The translations under genes were made by a program, and so were the position numbers. A DNA stretch of 64,000 nt from Streptomyces cellulosae. GTDB taxonomy: Bacteria; Actinomycetota; Actinomycetes; Streptomycetales; Streptomycetaceae. The stretch is from assembly GCF_000721105.1 (NCBI RefSeq), contig NZ_JOEV01000001.1, positions 124,001 to 188,000 on the forward strand. The letters run 5' to 3'. The notes beneath the pieces were generated by a model. The model worked only from the letters and a program-made list of their open reading frames with translations, ran no database searches and had not been told where the DNA came from. Positions 35,405 through 42,693 of this stretch are shown piece after piece (position 1 is the first letter of the stretch; each line of letters starts with the position of its first letter).

Positions 35405-35626
35405 CTAGCCCTGGCCGATGGAGCTGACGTGGTCCAGCCGCACCGTGTGCGCCTTCGTCGACACCGTGACCGTCAGGACGTCAGGGAAGTCCGTGCCGTA
35501 GTACTTCGGCGTCGTGGTGTACGTCAGGGTCCCGGTGAGGCTCTGTCCGCCGATCAGGTTCAGAACGACAGTCTGACCGCTCATGGCAACTGCCTGAGTC
35601 TTGATCGCCTGCGTGAAGTCGCTCAT
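35405..35626 (-). CDS. Small beta-rich protein, Sm-like sequence pattern
   Basis: A 73-residue protein: short N-terminal helix (MSDFTQAIKTQAV), then GQTVVLNLIGGQSLTGTL and, after an insertion, VRLDHVSSIG. The spacing of hydrophobic and Gly residues recalls the Sm1/Sm2 pattern of Hfq/LSm beta-barrels, but small phage beta-barrels can look the same. Its ATG shares one base with the upstream stop. Function unknown. Confidence 0.5.
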   Translation of the reverse strand: MSDFTQAIKTQAVAMSGQTVVLNLIGGQSLTGTLTYTTTPKYYGTDFPDVLTVTVSTKAHTVRLDHVSSIGQG

Positions 35627-35970
35627 CAGTTGTAAGTCCGCTCTTGGAAGGGGTTGCGGCGCTCCTGCGCCTCCGTCTGCGCGGGCAGCGGCTCACGCTT
35701 GGGGTGCTTCTCGTCGTACAGCGCAGCGCCGGCCGCGACGCCGGTTGGGGTACTGACGTCAGGACCCTGGTTGCCGCCTGAACGGGCGTTGGGCGCGCCG
35801 GAGTTGGCCGCTCCCAGCTCCGCGGCGAAGGCGGTAGCGTCGGCCGTCAGCTCCTCCGGGGTCGCGCCCTGGAGTCGGGCGGACTGCTCGAAGGTGAGCC
35901 CCGCTGCGAGGCCAGCCCGGACGCGTGCGAGTTCGAGCACTGCGGGATGCTCTGTGGTCTGTTCGGTCAT
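35626..35970 (-). CDS. Hypothetical phage-type protein
   Basis: A 114-residue acidic protein: a helical N-terminal half with VRAGLAAGLTFEQSARLQG, and a disordered Gly/Pro-rich C-terminal half ending NPFQERTYN. The layout resembles small head-assembly or scaffold-like accessory proteins, but no signature is visible. It is coupled to the next gene (TGATG). Confidence 0.45.
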   Translation of the reverse strand: MTEQTTEHPAVLELARVRAGLAAGLTFEQSARLQGATPEELTADATAFAAELGAANSGAPNARSGGNQGPDVSTPTGVAAGAALYDEKHPKREPLPAQTEAQERRNPFQERTYN

Positions 35971-35982
35971 GGCGTCTCCAGA

Positions 35983-36930
35983 TCAGTAGCGGTAGACAAG
36001 CGGCTTCGGGTCGCCCACGGTGGCGTTTGCCTTCGGCTGCGCCGGGGCGGGCTGCGAGTGGTCCAGATGCGGGGCAGAGGAGTGCGGGAACACCTTCGCC
36101 GGCTGCGGAGTCGGCTGCGGGGTCACGCGAGGGCTGTGGTCAAGCCAGTCAGCACCTTCGAAGGCGTCGGGGAGGGTGCCGGCCGTGGCGTCGTCCTGGA
36201 GATCCTCGAACGACGTCGGTACGTGGGCCGTCCCGACGCCCGCGAGCCAGAGCAGCACGGCTTCGGAGTACCGCCCGGAGTCCGTTGCCGCACGGACGAA
36301 CGCGGGAACGTCGTCGAGGGAGCCCTTCACTTCGCCGAACCCGTCGCGCTTCCAGCCGCGCAGCTTCCGACGCTCCTCGTCGAACATGCCGACAGAGTCA
36401 CCCGGACGGAGCCGCGGGAGGAGCAACTCCCACTGCGCGCTACGGATGTTGGTCAGGTCGTCAGTGAGCCCCTGAAGGTGCCCCCACGCCTCCACAACGG
36501 CGCCCCCGGCCTTGATGGCAGCGTCCGCTGTCCGGGCGTCCCCGAGCGTCTCAGCGGCCTCCCTGGCGTCGCTCAGGACTTCGTCCAGCCGGGTGCCGAG
36601 GTAGGCCAGAGCGTCAGCGGAGTACGCCTGCCGGGTGTCGTAGGCAAGCAGCTCTGTCGACGTCTTCGCGCGGTCCCTGGCGATCCGCTCCGCCTCCCAC
36701 TCCAGAGCCGTTGTGTACGCCTTCGCGGCCCGCTTGCCGAGATCAGCCGGCCAGGAGCCGTCAGCCTGGAAGGTGCGCACGGTGGCGTCGATGACCTCGT
36801 TTCGCGCAGCGTCGGGCGCCGTCCCTCGCGGGTGCTCACGGAGCCGCTTCTTCGCTTCGTCGAGGAGCCGCTCCGTGCGTTCGATCTCGGGGACCGTGGC
36901 GAGCGCTCGCGCAAGTTCTTGGTTACTCAT
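35983..36930 (-). CDS. Hypothetical 315-residue helical protein
   Basis: Mostly helical with heptad-like stretches (ERTERLLDEAKKRLREH, TRLDEVLSDAREAAETLG) and a Pro/Gln-rich disordered tail after residue about 260. The middle has PRLRPGDSVGMFDEERRKLRGW. No catalytic motif. Position ahead of the TerS-like gene suggests a structural or DNA-handling role specific to the element. ATG 36930 overlaps the upstream gene by 8 bp. Confidence 0.5.
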   Translation of the reverse strand: MSNQELARALATVPEIERTERLLDEAKKRLREHPRGTAPDAARNEVIDATVRTFQADGSWPADLGKRAAKAYTTALEWEAERIARDRAKTSTELLAYDTRQAYSADALAYLGTRLDEVLSDAREAAETLGDARTADAAIKAGGAVVEAWGHLQGLTDDLTNIRSAQWELLLPRLRPGDSVGMFDEERRKLRGWKRDGFGEVKGSLDDVPAFVRAATDSGRYSEAVLLWLAGVGTAHVPTSFEDLQDDATAGTLPDAFEGADWLDHSPRVTPQPTPQPAKVFPHSSAPHLDHSQPAPAQPKANATVGDPKPLVYRY

Positions 36931-37216
36931 GATCGTCCTTCGTGTCAGGGAATGAAGAAGGCCCATGTCCACGTGGGACATGGGCCTTGAAGTGGGCCGC
37001 GCGTGCGGCGTAGCGCTTACGGACCCGTTGGCAGATGATCTCTGCGGAGGCTGCGTAACGCTGCCGCTCTGCTCTGCATACGCAGTCACGGCAGCGGACC
37101 TTTAGACCGTCGCGGTTCCCCGCGTCGCGATGGAAGAAGGCCACGCTCCGCGGGTAGGTGTGCCCGCAGTCCGGGCAAGCGCGCGACGGGGACGGTACGT
37201 CGGAGTAGCTCGACAT
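36923..37216 (-). CDS. Zinc-finger protein with an HNH-like N-terminus
   Basis: A 97-residue basic protein with CPDCGHTYPRSVAFFHRD and, 15 residues later, CRDCVCRAERQRYA. This double CxxC opening is the zinc part found in front of phage HNH or endonuclease VII domains, but no HNH catalytic His-Asn-His follows. Likely a stand-alone nucleic-acid-binding finger. Its last 20 codons form a strong hairpin (36958-36988). Confidence 0.55.
   Translation of the reverse strand: MSSYSDVPSPSRACPDCGHTYPRSVAFFHRDAGNRDGLKVRCRDCVCRAERQRYAASAEIICQRVRKRYAARAAHFKAHVPRGHGPSSFPDTKDDHE
36958..36988 (-). terminator. Hairpin within the 3' end of the zinc-finger gene
   Basis: AAGGCCCATGTCC / GGACATGGGCCTT, followed on the minus strand by TTCTTCATT. 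It lies inside coding sequence just before the next start, so it may attenuate the downstream helical-protein gene or slow ribosomes at the 8-bp overlap. Confidence 0.5.
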
Positions 37217-37487
37217 GGTGTCTCCTGTCGTTCTGTCTGTTGAGGGCAAAATGGAAGGGCCCTCACCCAGCGCGGAACGTCACGGCCCACGAAGGGAAGA
37301 CCGGAGTTCAACGCACTCCCATGCGGGACGCGGGTAAGGGCCCTTCAAGCGTGACGCCGGAGGAGAGGCAGCGTCACGCGGTGCGTGGACCGTCAACGGC
37401 GCGATTGCGGTTGGCCGGAGGTCGCACGACGTAAGGGGAGGAGAGGAGGGGCAGCTTCCCTCCCCCCTTCCTCGTGTATTTCGAACA
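37217..37487. other. Intergenic spacer with hairpins
   Basis: No supported gene in 271 bp. It contains a 9-bp stem GCGTGACGC/GCGTCACGC (37349-37379) and a G-rich/C-rich stem near 37433-37475. A long-range pair, GAAGGGCCC (about 37252) with GGGCCCTTC (about 37338-37346), is also present. They probably act as intercistronic terminators in the leftward operon. Confidence 0.45.
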
Positions 37488-38072
37488 TCAAGCGGCGTCA
37501 GGGTCCCGCCGCTCACGCATACGCTCGCGGGCCTTCGCACGGTCCAGCGCCTTCGCGCACTCGTCACCGCACGTCACACGCCACTTGCGCCGCTGACTTG
37601 CCGGCCGACGAAGCTCGTAAGGCTCTGCGCAGTGCTGGCAGGTGCCACGGAAGAGCTTGAAGTCACCTACGACGGTCACTGTCCCGCCCTCGACCACCCA
37701 CTCCGCCCGGCATTGCGCCTCCGCCTGCTTGGCTGCGAACGCCGCCGCTATCTCCGGGTCGACGCGCACTGTCACCTCGCCAACAACGGGCGGGACGATG
37801 TCCACCTCCCGACCCGACGGCCGGCGACGCTGCGGGCGCTCGTCCTCGTCGAGGGCTGCGTCGTGCCAGTCCTCAAATTGCCGCTCCCCGAACTCCTCGT
37901 CGGGGACGTCGTCCAGCGGGTCACGGCCGGACAGTCCCCGCCAGGGTGCGCGTCCACGGGAGACGTAGGCGTCGTGATCCGTCTCCAGCTCCAACGCCAG
38001 GTGGCGGAGTTCCTCCGCCTCGTCCGTCAGGCGGGTGCGTCGGCGGATGGGTGCGCCGTTGTCGTCGTACAT
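37488..38072 (-). CDS. Hypothetical protein with C-terminal zinc finger
   Basis: A 194-residue protein. The N-terminal half is acidic and helical (ELRHLALELETDHDAY); the middle has VTVRVDPEIAAAFAAKQAEAQ; the C-terminal end carries CQHCAEPYELRRPAS and CGDECAKALDRAKARER, a four-Cys zinc site next to a basic helix. First gene of the long leftward operon. ATG 38072 follows AAGGGG. Possible DNA-binding or assembly factor; unidentified. Confidence 0.55.
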   Translation of the reverse strand: MYDDNGAPIRRRTRLTDEAEELRHLALELETDHDAYVSRGRAPWRGLSGRDPLDDVPDEEFGERQFEDWHDAALDEDERPQRRRPSGREVDIVPPVVGEVTVRVDPEIAAAFAAKQAEAQCRAEWVVEGGTVTVVGDFKLFRGTCQHCAEPYELRRPASQRRKWRVTCGDECAKALDRAKARERMRERRDPDAA

Positions 38073-38692
38073 GTCTGCCCCTTGATGTCGCGAGCCGCGT
38101 ACGCGGCCGTACACCTGCGTTATGGGGCGCCAGAGGACAGATGTTTGGTGCGCCGCACGCCGGATCACGATCACTCTGTGTAGTGATCACTAGAGCCAGC
38201 ACCAATGGAGGCAGTGACCTGCGCAAACAGCCAGGAGGGCCACAGGGTGGCCACTGGAGGGCCTGCGGGCCCATCGGCGCCCCTTTTATCGCACCCGGGA
38301 ATGTTCGCCCCGCAGATGGGCGCGCAGACAGCTTTCTGAGCCTCCCCCGCCTCGACTCCCAGTCGACACCCGCCGGAGGGCCTCTCGTCGTCCCGCCGGA
38401 CAGAGTTGAGGCCAAAGTGTCAAACTAACCTCTATTTTCACTTCCCTCTAACACGCGTTAAGGAGAGTTAGGAAATAGGGTCCAGTTTGGCCAGTTGGGA
38501 TAGATGCGCAGGTCAGAGACCATGCAGTTTGACGCCGGTTCGACGGGAGAATTCGAGGCGACGTAAGCCGCATACGTGACTATCTGCACTAAAGGGACGG
38601 AATGAGCGTCTCCGCTTTCCTCCGGCATCCCTCTGACGCGCGACGAGGGCCGCCCCCAGAGACTCGGGACGGCCCATCATCGTCACAGATAG
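38073..38692. promoter_or_regulatory. 620-bp AT-richer control region of the element
   Basis: No credible gene. At 38169-38192 GATCACT-CTGTGT-AGTGATC is an inverted repeat whose right arm belongs to the perfect palindrome TAGTGATCACTA (38181-38192), about 110 bp before the long operon. Around 38420-38545 are AT-rich sequence, a near-palindrome TAACACGCGTTA and GTCAAACT/AGTTTGAC half-sites. This is the best candidate for the late-operon promoter or a helper-responsive or replication site. Confidence 0.5.
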
Positions 38693-39208
38693 TTACGCGA
38701 CAGCGGGGAAGGCGCCCTCCGACGCGCGGCGCATCTCAGCGAGGCAGCCAGCGTGCAGCGGGTAGAACGTGTCATCGGCCTCGACGATCGTCGCGTCCTC
38801 GACGTCGAACTCCTCGCCGCACAAGGCGCACGCGTCGTCACCAAGACACTCAGCGCAGTGCACAGAGCCCCGCTCGTCGACGTATGGGCGCGTGTGACGG
38901 CTGACGAGCCCGCACGGGCACTCGGTCACCTCGTCGGCCGTCAGCGGGTCGTGTACGGGCATTCCGGCCGCGAGCGCCTCACCAATGAGCACGAGCGTCG
39001 GAGCGTCGCGGAGTTCGGTCACGGTGCCCGTCAGGTAGAGGGCGGCGTAGTCGGTCACGGTGTAGTCGTCGTGTGTCGCATACGTCGTCGTGACGCCCAA
39101 CTCGTAGGCGATTTCACGGGCGACGTCCCGGAGGCGGGCGACGTCGGAGGGGGTGTCGATCGGGCCGACGACGAGGACAGGACCGGGGACGGTGAGGGTC
39201 ACGTACAT
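38693..39208 (-). CDS. Hypothetical protein with C-terminal zinc ribbons
   Basis: A 171-residue protein. The first half is an alpha/beta domain (VLVVGPIDTPSDVARLRDVA, TLVLIGEALAAGM) reminiscent of small nucleotide- or toprim-like folds. The second half has CPCG, CAEC, CALC and HAGC pairs, enough for two zinc sites. It is separate from the long operon, near the regulator, so it may be an early gene. No family recognised. Confidence 0.55.
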   Translation of the reverse strand: MYVTLTVPGPVLVVGPIDTPSDVARLRDVAREIAYELGVTTTYATHDDYTVTDYAALYLTGTVTELRDAPTLVLIGEALAAGMPVHDPLTADEVTECPCGLVSRHTRPYVDERGSVHCAECLGDDACALCGEEFDVEDATIVEADDTFYPLHAGCLAEMRRASEGAFPAVA

Positions 39209-39228
39209 TGGAGCCTCCAGTAATGGAA

Positions 39229-39270
39229 CAAGGGGCCCGCTGCTTCCGCCAAGATTCCGCGGGCCCTTTG
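39229..39270. terminator. 12-bp stem between the early genes
   Basis: CAAGGGGCCCGC pairs with GCGGGCCCTTTG across an 18-nt loop, ahead of the 38693-39208 gene. It is T-rich on the plus-strand side (CTTTGTGTT), so it could end plus-strand transcription or insulate the divergent promoters. Confidence 0.5.
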
Positions 39271-39285
39271 TGTTGCTTGCGTCGG

Positions 39286-39346
39286 GGTGTGGCTACACCT
39301 TAGGCACGGGTGTGGCCACACCGCAACCCTCTGGTGTGGCCACACC
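39286..39346. promoter_or_regulatory. Three tandem palindromic operators upstream of the RHH-like gene
   Basis: GGTGTGGCTACACC (39286-39299), GGTGTGGCCACACC (39309-39322) and GGTGTGGCCACACC (39333-39346), spaced 23 and 24 bp, ending 17 bp before the start of the 64-residue regulator. The copies are perfect or one-base-off palindromes. Such arrays next to a small ribbon-helix-helix gene usually serve autoregulation. Confidence 0.75.
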
Positions 39347-39363
39347 TCTGCTAGGGTTCCCCC

Positions 39364-39558
39364 ATGCCCAACCAACCGAAGACACCCGTCAGCCGCTTCC
39401 GAATCGACGCAGAGCTATGGCAAGCGTTCGGGGAAGCCGTACCCGACGAGACAGACCGTTCCGACGTCCTCCGGCGCTTCGTCGCGTACTACTGTCGCCG
39501 GCCAGACGCGAAGCTACCGGAGCGGCCTCCCGCGGGGCCGTGGAGCAAAGCGCCGTAG
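39364..39558 (+). CDS. Small ribbon-helix-helix-like regulator or excision factor
   Basis: A 64-residue protein, VSRFRIDAELWQAFGEAV then DRSDVLRRFVAYYC, matching the strand-helix-helix pattern of Arc/MetJ-type DNA-binding proteins. It is the only rightward gene of the element, placed between three palindromic operators and a terminator shared with the integrase. It may be the master repressor, or the recombination directionality factor the serine integrase needs for excision. Confidence 0.6.
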   Translation: MPNQPKTPVSRFRIDAELWQAFGEAVPDETDRSDVLRRFVAYYCRRPDAKLPERPPAGPWSKAP

Positions 39559-39565
39559 ACGCACG

Positions 39566-39593
39566 AGAGCCCCGCCGGTATATGCGGGGCTCT
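39566..39593. terminator. Bidirectional terminator between regulator and integrase genes
   Basis: AGAGCCCCGC / GCGGGGCTCT, a 10-bp stem between two convergent stops. Confidence 0.7.
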
Positions 39594-39604
39594 GTCATGT
39601 CCGG

Positions 39605-41095
39605 CTAGCCCTCCGCAGGCGTCGCCCACGTGATCACGCAGCGCTCGTCACCAATGAACGGCTTTCCACGCAGGCCGCGCGTCACGGTGACCTTGTCGAT
39701 ACCGAGCCTAATCAGGTCACGCCGCATGGCGTCGTCCGCAGCCTCCCAGCGTGCGTTCAACATGTCCATGTCGTCGAAGAGAGTCAGGTCGACAGCTCCG
39801 CCGAACTCCGCAGCCCGGTTCTCTGCGGCTACGAGATCTACCTCCGCCTCCGCGACAAGGCGCGGGTAGAAGCGTCCCATGGCGCCGTCGTAGATGCCTG
39901 CCTTACGGTCCTCCGCGAGCCGCTCTAGAGCCTTCTCAGCGGCTTTCACGGCCGCGAGCGCCTGGCGGTGCTCCTCCGTTTCCTCAGGCTTCGTGAGGGC
40001 CGTCCACCGCTCCGCCACGGCAATCATGAGCGGGTCGGCGTCGTCTAGGTCAGAGCGCAGGATCGCACTCATCCACTCCGCGAAGACGTACGCCTCGATG
40101 AGCGACCGCATCGCCGACGCCGGCTCCGAACAAGGCTTGCCGACGGTGTAGTTGTAGCAGCGGTAAGAGCGTCCGTGGATCGCCGTACCTCCTCCGCAAC
40201 TTGCGCACCGCAGGAGCCCTGACAGGAGGTGCTTAACCTTCCCTCGCTGATACTCGGGTGCTACCGGGATGTGTCCCGCGACGGCTAGGCGGGCGCGCTT
40301 GACGAGATCCGCGGGTACAGGCTTGACGCCGTCAGCTAGGACGGAGACTCTCTCTCCCTTCTTGTTGCGGTACGGAACCGACCGTCCCCCCTTCTTCAGG
40401 GCTACTGCCTGCCACCCCTCGTAGACCGGCCCTTGAATCATGCGGTGGATCGTTGAGCCGCCCCAGTGGATTCCGTCAGGCGACGGAATCTCCTCGTCGT
40501 TGAATTCCTGCGCGATGGTCCGGGCCGACTTTCCCGCGGCTGTCGCCTCAAAGATGCGGATGAGAATTGGCCACGTTTTCCCGTGCCGCAACTTGCGAGT
40601 CTCCGTGTCGGCAATTTCGAATCCATACGGTGCAGCCCCGAGCCACGCGCCCTCTTCGCGTTGCTGCGTCTTCGTGTCGCGGACACGGTGAGAAAGTAGC
40701 GACGAATACTCCCGCGCTTCTTCGGCGCGATTGATGATGTCCCGACGGTCGCGGGGGTCTGCCGAGTCGAGGCGCTCGTAGTCAAAGACGATTCGCTTTC
40801 CCTCGTCGAGAAGCGGGATCACAGCCCCCGCTCCTTTTCGGGAGAACCGGTCTGCCGCGTAGCACCACAGCGCTGGCACCTCGTCAGCAAGTAGTGCGCC
40901 AATGGCCTTGTCGAACTTGGGGCGTACCGTATCTGTGTACGCGCTCAGGTTGTCAGCCCAAACCTTACGGACGGTGTAGCCATTCTGGTCAGCCCACCGA
41001 CGCCCCCGCTCTTCTTGCGCGCGGAACGTCAGCGCACGTTCCCGCTGTCTCGTGATCGCGGACTTCCGCAAGTACAGGTCGATCTCTTGTGTCAC
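39605..41095 (-). CDS. int: Large serine integrase of the element
   Basis: A 496-residue large serine recombinase. Catalytic Ser12 is in LYLRKSAITRQ; the resolvase-fold active-site segment ADRFSRKGAG follows; then the recombinase domain (GSTIHRMIQGPVYEG), a zinc ribbon (CASCGGG ... CYNYTVGKPC) and a coiled coil. It catalyses attP x attB insertion and, with a directionality factor, excision. The GTG at 41095 follows GGGGAGGGG. The attR arm is only 30 bp from the start, the usual integrase-attP layout. The longer frame to 41887 is antisense host sequence. Confidence 0.95.
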   Translation of the reverse strand: MTQEIDLYLRKSAITRQRERALTFRAQEERGRRWADQNGYTVRKVWADNLSAYTDTVRPKFDKAIGALLADEVPALWCYAADRFSRKGAGAVIPLLDEGKRIVFDYERLDSADPRDRRDIINRAEEAREYSSLLSHRVRDTKTQQREEGAWLGAAPYGFEIADTETRKLRHGKTWPILIRIFEATAAGKSARTIAQEFNDEEIPSPDGIHWGGSTIHRMIQGPVYEGWQAVALKKGGRSVPYRNKKGERVSVLADGVKPVPADLVKRARLAVAGHIPVAPEYQRGKVKHLLSGLLRCASCGGGTAIHGRSYRCYNYTVGKPCSEPASAMRSLIEAYVFAEWMSAILRSDLDDADPLMIAVAERWTALTKPEETEEHRQALAAVKAAEKALERLAEDRKAGIYDGAMGRFYPRLVAEAEVDLVAAENRAAEFGGAVDLTLFDDMDMLNARWEAADDAMRRDLIRLGIDKVTVTRGLRGKPFIGDERCVITWATPAEG

Positions 41096-41107
41096 GGCCC
41101 CTCCCCT

Positions 41108-41704
41108 ATGCGTCGGAATCCTACATGCAAGGGTGTCCCGGCTGCCTTGCCCGCCGACTACGACATGGGCATCATCCGCGACCGGGTCGCCCGCAAGGGG
41201 AACCTGCTCGACGGCTGGGAGGGCCTGGGTCTCAAGGCGTATCTCATGCGCGAGCGGAGCACCGACGGGTCGCCGGTCAACCAGTACGCGCCCTTCTACC
41301 TGTGGGAGACCCTGGAGGGCATGAACACCTTCCTGTGGGGCGGCGCCTTCCAGGGGATCCCCGACGACTTCGGGCGGCCCTCGGTCCGGCAGTGGACGGG
41401 GTTGGCGTACGAGGAGGGCGGCGCGGTCGGTTCCCCGGTCCGGAAGGCGGTGCGGCGGCGGCAACGGGTGCTGGACGGAGTGCGGTTGGGGGAGGTCGCC
41501 GAGGACGCGGTGCACGAGGCGGGGCGGCTCGCCGCGCAGGACGGTGCGGTGCTGGCGGCGGCCGCCGTGGACACCAGCAACTGGGAGCTGGTGCACTTCT
41601 CGCTCTGGGAGCGCGACGCACCGAAAGCCGAAGGCGATGTGTTCGACGTGCTGCATCTGTCGTCGCCGGGGCGGAACCGGCTGCCGCGGGGGCGGCGATG
41701 GTGA
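41108..41704 (+). pseudogene. DUF4865 gene, 3' part with element-supplied start
   Basis: From 41149 this is the DUF4865 protein from its tenth residue on (PADYDMGIIRDRVARKG, then YAPFYLWETLEGMNTFLWGG and DTSNWELVHFSLWE). An in-frame ATG at 41108 in attR would give a 198-residue protein in which the original first ten residues are replaced by 14. No Shine-Dalgarno is seen before that ATG, and the TetR-linked promoter is 14.6 kb away. DUF4865 function is unknown. Its stop overlaps the next start. Confidence 0.75.
41125..41160. other. attR of the integrated element
   Basis: The element half is the arm ATGCAAGGGTGT (41125-41136) plus CCCGGCTGCC, then the TT dinucleotide at 41147-41148, then the host half GCCCGCCGAC. 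With the element half of attL it forms an attP whose 12-bp arms are symmetric about TT. Confidence 0.8.
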
Positions 41705-42609
41705 GGGCGGTCCGTACGGTGGTCGGGGACGTGAGCCCCGCGGCCCTGGGCGTCTGTGACGCGCACGACCATCTGTTCTTCCGCAGTCCGCGGCTGCCGG
41801 GGCAGGAGCTCCAGCACGTGTCCGCCGCCCGCGCCGAGTTGGCGGCGTTCCTCGCCCAGGGCGGCGACAGCGTGGTCCAGTGGACACCGTACGGGCTCGG
41901 ACGACGGGCCGCCGATCTGCCGCCGCTGTCCCGGGAGACGGGAGTGCTCGTCGTGGCCGCGACCGGGCTGCACCAGGCCGTCCACTACGACGACGAGACG
42001 CTCCGCCGGTTACGCGGTCGGCTCGCCGAGGTCTTCGTCGCCGAACTCACCGAGGGCATCGGCACGTCGGGAGTCCGGGCGGGGCTGATCAAGGTCGCGG
42101 GTGGCTTCCACGGCCTCGACGCACACGCTCGCTGGACCATGCGAGCGGCGGCCGAGGCGCACCGCGCGACGGGAGCGCCCATCGCCGTCCACCTGGAACT
42201 CGGCACCGGCGCCCTGGACGTACTCGACCTGCTGTGCGGGGAGTTGGAGGTGCCGCCGCACCGGGTGATCCTGGGGCACCTCAATCGTTTCCCGGACGGC
42301 GTAGTGCACCTCCAGGCCGCGGAGTCGGGCTGCTATCTGGCCTTCGACGGGCCCTCACGCGCCAACCACGCCACGGACTGGCGGATGCCGGGCGCCGTCC
42401 GTGCGCTCGCCGACGCCGGGCACGGCGACCGGCTGCTGCTCGGCGGCGACACCACGACCGCGCAGGCGCGCTCGGTCGACGGCGGGCCGGGAATGCCGTA
42501 TCTGCTGCGACGGGTGCGGCCTCGGCTCGAAGTCGAGCTGGGCGAGGGGATGGTGGAGCGGATCCTCGTGCGGAACCCGGGGCGGGCCTTCGCGGTGGAG
42601 TGGCGCTGA
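41698..42609 (+). CDS. Phosphotriesterase-family metal-dependent hydrolase
   Basis: A 303-residue amidohydrolase-fold protein: CDAHDHLFF gives the metal-binding HxH, LIKVAGG carries the bridging Lys, followed by AVHLELGTG, VILGHLNR and the Asp in LLLGGDTTT. All metal ligands of the family appear present. Members hydrolyse lactones or phosphoesters; in sugar loci they often act on phosphorylated lactones. It overlaps the DUF4865 stop by 7 bp, so it belonged to the TetR-DUF4865 operon and is now cut off from that promoter. Confidence 0.8.
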   Translation: MVRAVRTVVGDVSPAALGVCDAHDHLFFRSPRLPGQELQHVSAARAELAAFLAQGGDSVVQWTPYGLGRRAADLPPLSRETGVLVVAATGLHQAVHYDDETLRRLRGRLAEVFVAELTEGIGTSGVRAGLIKVAGGFHGLDAHARWTMRAAAEAHRATGAPIAVHLELGTGALDVLDLLCGELEVPPHRVILGHLNRFPDGVVHLQAAESGCYLAFDGPSRANHATDWRMPGAVRALADAGHGDRLLLGGDTTTAQARSVDGGPGMPYLLRRVRPRLEVELGEGMVERILVRNPGRAFAVEWR

Positions 42610-42693
42610 TTCACCTGGCGGGCGTAGGCATGGCGATCACCTCGGCGCGATCAGGTCTTTGTCGTACGCAGGAACTGAGAGGAGAACCCCGGA

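Larger units (their letters stand above)
26503..41148. mobile_element. 14.6-kb serine-integrase element, phage satellite or reduced prophage
   Basis: Bounded by attL and attR inside a DUF4865 gene. Besides the integrase at the right end it carries a ribbon-helix-helix-like regulator, a TerS-like protein, a 1525-residue tape measure protein, zinc-finger and other small phage-type proteins, and an XRE/DUF5753-DUF6879 module. Nearly everything reads leftward in tightly packed genes separated by hairpins. I find no large terminase, portal, protease, capsid, tail tube, baseplate, holin, endolysin or replication protein. Many spacers are less GC-rich than the host. A helper-dependent satellite fits; so does a prophage with a large internal deletion. 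Confidence 0.8.

Noticed and set aside
26503..41148. Conjugative element (AICE) interpretation
   Set aside because: No TraB/FtsK-like translocase, Rep protein or Pra/Spd-type gene; phage-type genes and a serine integrase are present instead.
41089..41697. Plus-strand frame running from attR into the phosphotriesterase gene
   Set aside because: It is out of frame with DUF4865, which occupies this stretch; the phosphotriesterase homology begins at the ATG at 41698.
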